Below, in pieces: positions 28,409 through 35,114 of a stretch of DNA of 64,000 nt. Position 1 is the first letter of the stretch, and the number at the start of each line of letters is the position of its first letter. The notes beneath the pieces are model-generated. The model was not told the DNA's origin, did no database searches, and worked only from the letters and a program-made list of their open reading frames with translations. The position numbers and the translations under genes are program-made. Origin of the DNA: Desulfovibrio sp. A2 (GTDB lineage Bacteria > Desulfobacterota > Desulfovibrionia > Desulfovibrionales > Desulfovibrionaceae); assembly GCF_000226255.1 (NCBI RefSeq), contig NZ_AGFG01000004.1, positions 1 through 64,000 on the forward strand, in the 5' to 3' direction.

Positions 28409-29809
28409 CTAGGGGGCGGGCGCGGGCAGGAATTCCGGGCAGGCGAACCCCGGCAGGGCGGCAAGGTCCGCCAGCACGCCCGCGTCCATGGCCAGCCGGG
28501 CAAAGGCTTCCATGCGCGGGGCGTCGGGCTCCAGGTCGTTGAAGGTGATCGCGCCCCGTTCCAGCACCTGTCGGGCCACCCCGGCGTCCACCCCGGTAAG
28601 CGCGGACTGCACCGCCGCGCCGAAGGCCGGGTCGCGGCGCACCCTGTCGCGCGCGGCCAGCAGTGCCCGCACGTAATCCGCCACCACCTGCCCGTGCCTG
28701 TCCACGAAGGGCTGGCGCACGGCAAGGATGCAGCACAGGTGCCGGGGCAGGATGTCGGCCGAGCGCAACGCGGTGTACCCCACGCCCTCGTGCAGGCATT
28801 TGGCGCTCCATGGCTCCGCGCAGAAGAACGCCCCAATCTCGTTGTGCTGCATGGACGTGATGACCGACGAGGGGTTGATGACCAGCGTGGGCAGGTTCGA
28901 GACGCCGGAGCATTCCAGCCCCAGATGGGCCAGCAGCACCCGGTGGGTGGAGAACGCCCCCGGAAGGCCCATGACCCTGCGCCGCCCGGCCTGACGCGAC
29001 AGGGACAGCGCGCTGCCCTCGTGGTGGCCGTCCATGACGTAGCGCAGGGGCGCGCCCGCGCCGCGCAGGCTGAGGGCCAGCGGGGCCATGATGAAGGCGG
29101 CGTCCAGGCGGCCGTGGGCCAGGTCGTCCGCCAGGACGGCCCACGAAAGGTAGCGGCGCGAAAGCAGGGGCAGCCCCCGGCCGCGCAGCAGGTGGTCTGC
29201 GCACATGGCCAGCAAGTGGTCGGTGACGGGCAGGTACCCCACGCGGAACAGCAGGTCGCCCCGGAACCGGGCAAGCTGCTGTTGCAGCAGCGGGCGCGCG
29301 GTGAACAGGCGTTTCTTTACCGTGCCTTCCGGCAGGCCGCAGGCGGCGGCCACCTCTGGTATGGAAAGCCCGTGGCGGATGTGCAGGCGGTTCACGTCGC
29401 GCAGGTGCGGGGGCAGGGCGGCAAGGGCGGTATCGCAGGCGGCCAGCAGCTGCGCGGTGTCTGCCTCGTCTTCGGGCGTGCGGGCCGTGGCGGGCAGCAG
29501 GGCGCTGTCGTCCAGCACTTCCAGCGAAAGGGCCGCCGGGCGGCTGGCGATGACGCGGTGGCAGTGGGTGGTCAGGATGGCCGCGAACCACGAGGGGAAG
29601 GCATCTGGCGAGCGCAGGGAATCGAGCTTGCGGAAGCAGGTGAGAAAGGCGTCCTGCACGGCGTCTTCGGCATCCGCCCCACGCGGCAGCTTGCGCCGGG
29701 CAAGGCCCAGCGCCCAGGGCGTCAGCCGGGCCACCAGCGCCCGCCAGGCATCGGCATCGCCCCGGCGGGCCATGCACACGATGGAAGCCAGGGAGAACGG
29801 CATGCCCAT
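28409..29809 (-). CDS. ECF sigma factor fused to NrtA-like ligand-binding domain
   Basis: A 466-residue two-domain protein. Residues about 14-86 are sigma-70 region 2 (DAEDAVQDAFLTCFRKLDSL, then FPSWFAAILTTHCHRVI). About 125-175 are region 4 (ALPPHLRDVNRLHIRHGLSI, PEVAAACGLPEGTVKKRL). From about 187 to the end is a type-2 periplasmic-binding fold of the nitrate/sulfonate class: FRVGYLPVTDHLLAMCADHL and LSWAVLADDLAHGRLDAAFI parallel NrtA/CmpA. There is no signal peptide, so the ligand would be sensed in the cytoplasm and the protein could be a one-component sigma factor. It lies 135 nt upstream of the molybdopterin enzyme gene. The start is uncertain (29857 also possible). Confidence 0.82.
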   Translation of the reverse strand: MGMPFSLASIVCMARRGDADAWRALVARLTPWALGLARRKLPRGADAEDAVQDAFLTCFRKLDSLRSPDAFPSWFAAILTTHCHRVIASRPAALSLEVLDDSALLPATARTPEDEADTAQLLAACDTALAALPPHLRDVNRLHIRHGLSIPEVAAACGLPEGTVKKRLFTARPLLQQQLARFRGDLLFRVGYLPVTDHLLAMCADHLLRGRGLPLLSRRYLSWAVLADDLAHGRLDAAFIMAPLALSLRGAGAPLRYVMDGHHEGSALSLSRQAGRRRVMGLPGAFSTHRVLLAHLGLECSGVSNLPTLVINPSSVITSMQHNEIGAFFCAEPWSAKCLHEGVGYTALRSADILPRHLCCILAVRQPFVDRHGQVVADYVRALLAARDRVRRDPAFGAAVQSALTGVDAGVARQVLERGAITFNDLEPDAPRMEAFARLAMDAGVLADLAALPGFACPEFLPAPAP

Positions 29810-30150
29810 GGGGCACCTGTCCTGGTCACGCGCGGTTCTGGGGCAGGGCGCGAGCATGGATGTGAATGTCTACTCCGTCAATTCCGTTAGAAAACGGCAC
29901 GGATGGCGGGGTAGGGAGGGGGTGGGGATGTTTGCCGGTTGGGCAGGAGAGAGGGAGGGCGCGCAAGGGGGAAACGTAGGGGGAAGCGGTGGGGTTGCGG
30001 CGGGGGAACGCAGCCGACGGAGGGGGAAGCGGGGGCGAGACGGGGTGAGGCCGGGAGGGAGGCGAAGGGGCGCGAGGGTGAAACGACGCGAGGCCAACCG
30101 GGTTCGGCCAGCCTCGCGGGGGAAGACTGGTTTGCGTGGCGGCGGCGGGA
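29810..30150. other. gene-free stretch with strong G/C strand asymmetry
   Basis: No supported gene. From about 29903 to 30084 the plus strand is dominated by runs of G and A with few C or T: many GGGG blocks, a candidate G-quadruplex or R-loop region. The promoter of the sigma/NrtA gene should lie near 29860-29900. Confidence 0.5.
30088..30117 (-). terminator. terminator of the 162-residue hypothetical gene
   Basis: GCGAGGC and GCCTCGC pair, with additional inner pairing CCGG/CCGG-like bases, 33 nt beyond the stop. The minus strand continues GTCGTTTC. Confidence 0.5.
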
Positions 30151-30639
30151 TCAGTCCAGTTCCTCGTCTTCCATATCCTCGCCAAAGCCGTGGTAGTCGG
30201 CCAGGCGGCGCGCCTTTTTCAGGGCTTCCGCGCATTCCTTGGCGATGGCCTGAATGCCCTTGGCGGAGACGGCATCGGGCTTGGGGGCGTCGGCCTGTTG
30301 TGCACCGTCACCCTGAACTGGGCCGTCGCCCTGCCCCGCGCCAGCACTGCTCATGGCGTTGGCGCGCATGGCGTCGGTGAAAATCCAGACGCGGTTGGTG
30401 AGGTAGCGGCTGTCGCCCGCCGTCCACGCGGCGCTGCCGCTCTTGCACGCGGCGGGAATGATGCCGCGCGTGCCCGGCCTGTCCGTGAAGCACTGGACGT
30501 ACAGGCTGTAGTCCGCTTCTCGCCGCACCTCCACGAAGGCGCACAGGGCGTGTTCGTCCTCTTTGTCCATGCCCTTGGAGGTGGTGGGAATGGCCCCTTC
30601 TTCAAGAAGGTCGTGCGGTGCAAGGTGGAAGACGTTCAT
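30151..30639 (-). CDS. hypothetical protein
   Basis: A 162-residue soluble protein that I do not recognise. The first half (MNVFHLAPHDLLEEGAIPTT) is folded-looking; a Gly/Gln/Ala linker follows (around residues 98-120); the end is helical and acidic (ADYHGFGEDMEDEELD). GGAG lies 5 nt before the chosen ATG. It borders the tRNA-Ser-associated island. Confidence 0.55.
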   Translation of the reverse strand: MNVFHLAPHDLLEEGAIPTTSKGMDKEDEHALCAFVEVRREADYSLYVQCFTDRPGTRGIIPAACKSGSAAWTAGDSRYLTNRVWIFTDAMRANAMSSAGAGQGDGPVQGDGAQQADAPKPDAVSAKGIQAIAKECAEALKKARRLADYHGFGEDMEDEELD

Positions 30640-30747
30640 GCTGGCTCCGGCTGATATTTGTGGTGGAGAGCGTCGCAAGCGGCCGCGCTCCCGCTGGCTG
30701 ACTTCAAAACAAAAGAAGGGGCCGGACTGTGTCCAACCCCTTGAAAT

Positions 30748-30772
30748 ATGGCGGAGAGGGTGGGATTCGAAC
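30748..30772. repeat. left attachment-site repeat of the tRNA-Ser island
   Basis: A 25-bp exact copy of the 3' end of tRNA-Ser (T-loop through CCA plus two bases), identical to 33265-33289. It is a tRNA fragment only; the rest of the tRNA is missing. The pair brackets an AT-rich segment of about 2.5 kb and looks like attL/attR. Confidence 0.8.
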
Positions 30773-30947
30773 AGCCTCTCTGGCGTCTTCCCAAAAAAAT
30801 ATCGGAATTGCGGACTGGTACTCGATTGGTGAAGATGAGTGAATCCAATGTGTACCAGCCGTGTGTGTCACGCATCATCGTTGACAACGCTATGAAGCAT
30901 CACATCTCACACTGCAATAATCTAGCCCTGCGTCAACTCATAGAAAA

Positions 30948-31364
30948 TCACAAATACTCTTTATTCTCGATCTGAGAACGGTTTTCTGACTCCGCAAGCA
31001 TAACAAAATTTACTGGAGGTAGATGGATGGGATCCCCGCCTGACCTGCGGCTTAGGTCGGATACATGTTCTCTTATGTATGGATATATTATTGCGGGAAT
31101 GTTTACTTGCGTTAGACGTCGGAAGGTGTCTTGGTCTGCGATTTCCGCATCGTCCAATACAAATTTTCCACCATACTCAACCATAAAAGAACATAGCTTT
31201 TCATTAGAAGCACTTCTCACCATAACCCTGCTGGTTGCCACCTTGCTCTCTTCATCAAAGTGTCTCCCACATTGGATTTCTATTTCTGCATCACCCGAGG
31301 GCTTAGGCTTATCTGAATCAAGAGAATATTTGCAAGAGAGCAGGCGGATATCGATAATGTTCAT
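30948..31364 (-). CDS. SecB-like chaperone of a TAC toxin-antitoxin system
   Basis: A 138-residue protein with the SecB fold signature NIPAIIYPYIREHVSDLSRR followed by PIHLPPVNFVMLAE, parallel to the LFPYARE...PPVNF region of SecB. Such stand-alone SecB-like proteins, as Rv1957 in Mycobacterium tuberculosis, protect unstable antitoxins in toxin-antitoxin-chaperone modules. It lies 8 nt after the MqsA-like antitoxin gene. AGGA lies 6 nt before the ATG at 31364; an in-frame ATG at 31388 would overlap the antitoxin. Low GC compared with the chromosome. Confidence 0.82.
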   Translation of the reverse strand: MNIIDIRLLSCKYSLDSDKPKPSGDAEIEIQCGRHFDEESKVATSRVMVRSASNEKLCSFMVEYGGKFVLDDAEIADQDTFRRLTQVNIPAIIYPYIREHVSDLSRRSGGDPIHLPPVNFVMLAESENRSQIENKEYL

Positions 31365-31372
31365 AAATATTC

Positions 31373-31906
31373 CTAAACGTATTCGCATGTACCAGTCGCG
31401 GCCAATTGATAAGCAGAGTGTGTGGAGCCGTTGAGATTGCCATCACTGAGGATATACTTAACTCGCATAGACTCGGTATATGCAAATCTGGAGCCAGGCG
31501 TTCCGGCAAGCGTTTCTAGGATTTCTGGATGCTTTCCCATAACACGTAAAAAATTATCCATGATCCGACTCTGTGTAACAGAACCATTTTCATAACGAGC
31601 AAATGTCTTCTCTCCAACCCCTAAAATCTCTGCGAGAGACTTTTGAGTCAATCCCAGGCTCTTCCGCATCCTGCATATGTCCTTTGGTGTAAGCAACCCA
31701 TCAATCTTACGCATGAAATTCATAATTTCATCATCAAGGTTGATGTTGTCATCTCCAAATTCCATATCTTGACCACAATGTGAACAAACGTATGAAGTAT
31801 AATTAGGGAGAGTCAGAGTGTTCCCCTTGTATTCGTAGGTGTAGCCTAAAACTATTTCGAGGTTACCCTTCCCGCAAATCGGACATATATTTGTTTCATG
31901 TCTCAT
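31373..31906 (-). CDS. MqsA-like antitoxin with C-terminal extension
   Basis: A 177-residue antitoxin. The N-terminal zinc domain has Cys8, Cys11, Cys41 and Cys44 (CPICGKG, CSHCGQD). A helix-turn-helix follows at about 75-130 (SLGLTQKSLAEILGVGEKTF, ARYENGSV, MGKHPEILETLAG), very like MqsA. About 40 residues extend beyond the length of E. coli MqsA. In TAC systems this tail is the chaperone-addiction (ChAD) sequence that the SecB-like protein binds. It lies 11 nt after the toxin gene. Confidence 0.85.
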   Translation of the reverse strand: MRHETNICPICGKGNLEIVLGYTYEYKGNTLTLPNYTSYVCSHCGQDMEFGDDNINLDDEIMNFMRKIDGLLTPKDICRMRKSLGLTQKSLAEILGVGEKTFARYENGSVTQSRIMDNFLRVMGKHPEILETLAGTPGSRFAYTESMRVKYILSDGNLNGSTHSAYQLAATGTCEYV

Positions 31907-31917
31907 GGCTAACCCTC

Positions 31918-32253
31918 CTATTTGCGTCCATGCATTGAGGTCACAATAAGTTTTTTGCCATTTATGATTGTAATTTTAAATTTGATATAGAGAGGTATGC
32001 TTTCGTAGTCATAGTAGTACACATCAAGTTGATCTCCTACAATGAAATGGTCATCCACGCTCTTGTAGAAGTGCTCTGGCTCAAGCTCCAGTAGGACTTG
32101 GAACATCTCTCTTTTGGGGATGCCAAGCCGTCTACAGGCGTCGACAGTTTTAGACTTGGTAGAAAAAACAACATGATCTGGGGTATTCTGTATGATCTCG
32201 CGGAGGGTCTCTAGGCTATGTACGGGCATCTTATCGCCTGTGGGTGGTATCAT
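31918..32253 (-). CDS. MqsR-like mRNA interferase toxin
   Basis: A 111-residue protein resembling MqsR, a RelE-like ribonuclease: LEPEHFYKSVDDHF and IKFKITIINGKKLIVTSMHG parallel the DFYKS and LKITVI...LIVSFK parts of E. coli MqsR. The ATG at 32253 has AAGG 7 nt upstream and gives a length near that of MqsR (98). The frame is open to ATG 32391 (157 residues), which has a weaker ribosome site. Order toxin-antitoxin-chaperone matches TAC modules. Confidence 0.75.
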   Translation of the reverse strand: MIPPTGDKMPVHSLETLREIIQNTPDHVVFSTKSKTVDACRRLGIPKREMFQVLLELEPEHFYKSVDDHFIVGDQLDVYYYDYESIPLYIKFKITIINGKKLIVTSMHGRK

Positions 32254-32365
32254 TATGATACCTTTTTGCGGATAGTCAACGGGAAAATGAGCAAAATCAG
32301 TCTGGGGTACTCCGGATTTGTGTGCATACCCAATTTCCGCGCGCAGCAATCTATGGGATATATTT

Positions 32366-32376
32366 CTTAAGTTAAG
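32366..32376. promoter_or_regulatory. palindromic candidate operator of the TAC module
   Basis: CTTAAGTTAAG is a perfect palindrome around one central base, about 110 nt upstream of the chosen toxin start. It could be the binding site for the MqsA-like repressor. If the longer toxin start is used the site would be inside the gene. Confidence 0.3.
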
Positions 32377-32529
32377 TAACCACCCGTCCATCTACTCAAT
32401 ATGGCTCTACCTGTAAATAAGGGTTTAGATCATCAGGTTCGTTTTTATGGGCTAGAATCGCCTTTGAAAACAACATGTTAAATATGTGCAGTGCTGGAGT
32501 GCTGGTGAATGTTCTTACATCGTTATTGA

Positions 32530-33120
32530 TGACACCAAGATTGCCTTGCTCCTGAAGCTCAATCGGAAGGCCGTGAATAGGTATGTTCTGGCATTCAGGA
32601 CGCTGAGTACGTTCACCAGATATCCCAAAAGGAGAAAATCCTGAGGAGTGTTGAGGTTGATGAAAGTTTTTCCGGCCCCGCTAGGGGCGGAGAACCCTTA
32701 GCCCCAGAAAGCGAGGAAGAGGCACGCTCATGCAGCCAGTGTTTGGGAGCTACGAGGGAAACGGCTGCGTATATACCAAACTGGTGCCGGACTGCGCGGC
32801 CAAGCCGCTCTGGGCGATTATCCGATGTAAGGTTACCCTTAAACGCGTCGTTCACCCGATGGGTGGCGAGGATACGCGGGCGTGGTTGGTGTCAGTTATG
32901 ACAAGCACTTTCGCGTCAACAACGCCAAGTACTTCGTCGAGAAAAATTTTATATTAATAGGATAAAAGGGTTCTGGAGCTTTACCAAACACCGCCCTACA
33001 AAAAACAATGGGGTGAAAAGGAACTTTGAATACACGTTAAAAAATGTGAATGGCGCTACAACAAACCCATGCCCCAGCGTATTGTCGAACTGAATCACCT
33101 GATACAAAAAACGAAGACCT
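32530..33120 (+). pseudogene. decayed IS1595-family transposase
   Basis: Fragments in several frames assemble into an ISXO2-like transposase: LNRKAVNRYVLAFR near 32553, VEVDESFSG near 32655, GCVYTKLVPDCAAKPLWAII from about 32765. After a one-base shift at the DGW site come GYAGVVGVSYDKHFRVNNAK, then GFWSFTKHR, and CEWRYNKP from about 33050. At least three frameshifts and a stop break it, and no terminal repeats are apparent. It lies inside the tRNA-Ser island and is probably inert. Confidence 0.75.
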
Positions 33121-33208
33121 AATGGTATAGAGCTTGATACTATTAGAAGTGTTAGCGAAAATTTTCTGTCCCTATCTTGTCACCCCGCAGAACGTGCCCA
33201 GGGTGGGC

Positions 33209-33261
33209 AAGTAAAAAGCCTCACTCGACAGCCTGTTGCTGTAGAGTGAGGCTTTTTACTT
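33209..33261 (-). terminator. terminator of tRNA-Ser
   Basis: An 18-bp perfect stem (AAGTAAAAAGCCTCACTC with its complement) carries an inner hairpin ACAGC/GCTGT, followed by a T-rich tract on the minus strand, directly after the tRNA. Confidence 0.85.
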
Positions 33262-33264
33262 ACG

Positions 33265-33289
33265 ATGGCGGAGAGGGTGGGATTCGAAC
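33265..33289. repeat. right attachment-site repeat, within tRNA-Ser
   Basis: The 3' end of the intact tRNA-Ser, identical over 25 bp to 30748-30772. It is the probable integration target of the island to its left. Confidence 0.8.
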
Positions 33290-33359
33290 CCACGTACCGG
33301 CTACTAACCGATAACTCGATTTCGAGTCGAGCGCGTTACGGCCACTTCGCTACCTCTCC
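33266..33359 (-). tRNA. tRNA-Ser (anticodon CGA)
   Basis: A 94-nt tRNA with encoded CCA. The acceptor stem is GGAGAGG/CCTCTCC; the anticodon stem CTCGA/TCGAG encloses loop CTCGAAA (anticodon CGA); the long variable arm is typical for serine. The T-arm is GTGGG-TTCGAAT-CCCAC. Confidence 0.95.
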
Positions 33360-33448
33360 GCGTTGCCAACCGGGGCTAGCCCGTGGCGGAGTGACCTTTT
33401 AGGAAATTTCGGAACGGAAAGCAAGCCCCCAGTGGGCGGGCCTGGCTT

Positions 33449-33976
33449 CTACCTTCGTTCCCAAAAAAACTCCTGCAACAGCGCCCCGCACTCCGCCGCG
33501 CGCACATGGCCCATGTGCCACACCCGGTGGTTGTGGAAGGGCTGGTCCAGCGCGTCCAGGCAGGATGTAACGGCTCCGGCCTTCAGGTCGGGCGCGCCGT
33601 ACACCACACCCGCCACGCGGGCGTGCACCATGGCCCCGGCGCACATCAGGCAGGGTTCCAGCGTCACCACCAGCACCGCGCCGTCCAGCCGGTAGTTGCC
33701 GGTGTTGCTGCAGGCCTCGCGCAGGGCCACCATTTCCGCGTGGGCGGATGGGTCGTGCGTGGCCACGGGGGTGTTGTGCCCCGCGCCGATGATGCGCCCC
33801 TCACGGTCCACCACCACCGCGCCCACGGGCACCTCGCCTTGGCCTGCGGCCATGCGGGCCTGCGCAAGGGCGGCATCCATCAGCGCGTCCCACGTCCAGC
33901 CGGGCGGGGCAGGGGGCACGGGGCCGGCCGGTCCGCGCAGGGCGTAGGGCGGCAGGATGAAGGCGTCGTCGGTCAA
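33449..33976 (-). CDS. tadA: tRNA-specific adenosine deaminase
   Basis: TadA deaminates the wobble adenosine of tRNA-Arg(ACG) to inosine; three such tRNA genes lie further on in this window. The 175-residue product has the zinc motifs HAE (SAHAEMVALREA) and PCxxC (EPCLMCAGAMVHAR). No ATG is suitably placed at the N-terminus: a TTG at 33976 with GGAG 7 nt upstream gives the full domain, whereas ATG 33880 would begin inside the first helix. Confidence 0.9.
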   Translation of the reverse strand: MTDDAFILPPYALRGPAGPVPPAPPGWTWDALMDAALAQARMAAGQGEVPVGAVVVDREGRIIGAGHNTPVATHDPSAHAEMVALREACSNTGNYRLDGAVLVVTLEPCLMCAGAMVHARVAGVVYGAPDLKAGAVTSCLDALDQPFHNHRVWHMGHVRAAECGALLQEFFWERR

Positions 33977-34080
33977 CGATGTGCTCCGAAAAATATCCGG
34001 CCCGGTTGCCGTCTGGTGGCCGGGCCGGTGTCGGTTGCGTCTGCGGCGCGGCGAAGGCAGCAAAGCCCCGCCGACAGCCC

Positions 34081-34737
34081 CTAGATGATCACGTGCTTCT
34101 TTATGTAACTCACCACCTGCTCGGGGGTGTCCAGCACGGTGAAGAGCTCCATTTCCTCTTCGCGGATGAAGTCGTACGACACCATCTTGTCGCGAATCCA
34201 GTCCAGCAGGCCGTTCCAGTAGTCGCTCTTGTACAGCACGATGGGGAACGGCTTGATGCGGTGGGTCTGCGTCAGCACGAAGGCCTCGGTCAGTTCGTCC
34301 AGCGTGCCCACGCCGCCGGGCATGACCACGTAGGCCATGGCGTACTTGATGAACATCAGCTTGCGCACGAAGAAGTAGCGGAAGTCGCAGCGTGTCTTCA
34401 CGAACTTGTTGGCCCCCTGTTCCATGGGCAGGTGGATGTGCAGCCCAACGGACGTGCCGCCCGCGTCGAACGCGCCCTTGTTGCCCGCTTCCATCAGGCC
34501 GGGGCCGCCGCCGGTGATCACGCCGTACCCGGCCTCCACCAGCTTGCGGGCGATGGTTTCCGTTTCCGCGTACAGGGGGCTGTCCGGCTTCACCCGCGCG
34601 GACCCGAAAATGGACACGCAGCGGTCCAGGTCGCTCAGCGTCTCGAAGCCGTCCACCAGTTCGGCCATTATCTTGAAGAGCCGCCACGACTCCTTTATGG
34701 ACAGGTTGTCAATCACGTACTGCTTGGAAGAACCCAT
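34081..34737 (-). CDS. LOG family protein (TIGR00730)
   Basis: A 218-residue Rossmann-like protein with the LOG signature GGGPGLMEAGNKGAFDAGG and PGGVGTLDELTEAF. Plant and some bacterial LOG proteins release cytokinin bases from nucleoside monophosphates; bacterial ones more generally are nucleotide 5'-monophosphate phosphoribohydrolases. The substrate here is unknown. AAGGAG lies 7 nt before the ATG. It lies 104 nt upstream of tadA on the same strand. Confidence 0.88.
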   Translation of the reverse strand: MGSSKQYVIDNLSIKESWRLFKIMAELVDGFETLSDLDRCVSIFGSARVKPDSPLYAETETIARKLVEAGYGVITGGGPGLMEAGNKGAFDAGGTSVGLHIHLPMEQGANKFVKTRCDFRYFFVRKLMFIKYAMAYVVMPGGVGTLDELTEAFVLTQTHRIKPFPIVLYKSDYWNGLLDWIRDKMVSYDFIREEEMELFTVLDTPEQVVSYIKKHVII

Positions 34738-35114
34738 TGCGCACTCCTTGAGTTTTGCGCACTATACGGATTCCGCGCAGGCCGCGCAACGCTTGGAAAT
34801 CGTTCGCGGGGTTCGTGAACGGGATAATCATCGCGCTGGCCGGGCAAAGGCCCGGGCCCGGCGAAACGCGTCTTGCGGCGCATCCCGGCTTGCGTGCGGC
34901 CTGCCCACGCGGCTCGGCCCGCATGCCCGCGTCTCTGATCGCATCCGATCGCATTCGGGAGAGTTTGGGCACATCCGGGGCGCCTTGACGCTACCTGACG
35001 TTACCTGTCGCGACTTGGCGCACCTGACTCACCCTAACGCACTCGGCGCTTCCGGCACCTCGGCATCGCTTCGCCATCCGCGCCACTTCACCCTCACCGG
35101 AACCAGGGGAACGC
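34738..35114. other. intergenic region between divergent LOG and MBL genes
   Basis: 377 bases with no supported gene. It must contain divergent promoters; I see no clear -35/-10 pair. A short near-repeat (GATCGCATCCGATCGCATTC) occurs near 34938. Confidence 0.4.

Noticed and set aside
25569..29816. One 1415-codon open frame on the minus strand
   Set aside because: Only the last 185 codons are the real ferredoxin subunit; the remainder runs antisense or out of frame through the Mo-enzyme and sigma genes, an effect of high GC content.
26168..29890. A 1240-codon open frame on the plus strand
   Set aside because: It lies opposite well-supported genes and its product is low-complexity Gly/His/Ala/Val-rich, typical of an antisense shadow.
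30748..30772. A second tRNA-Ser gene
   Set aside because: Only the 25-nt 3' end is present; no acceptor 5' strand, D-arm or anticodon arm.
32613..32855. An 80-codon minus-strand frame inside the IS1595 remnant
   Set aside because: It is antisense to recognisable transposase fragments and has no ribosome site.
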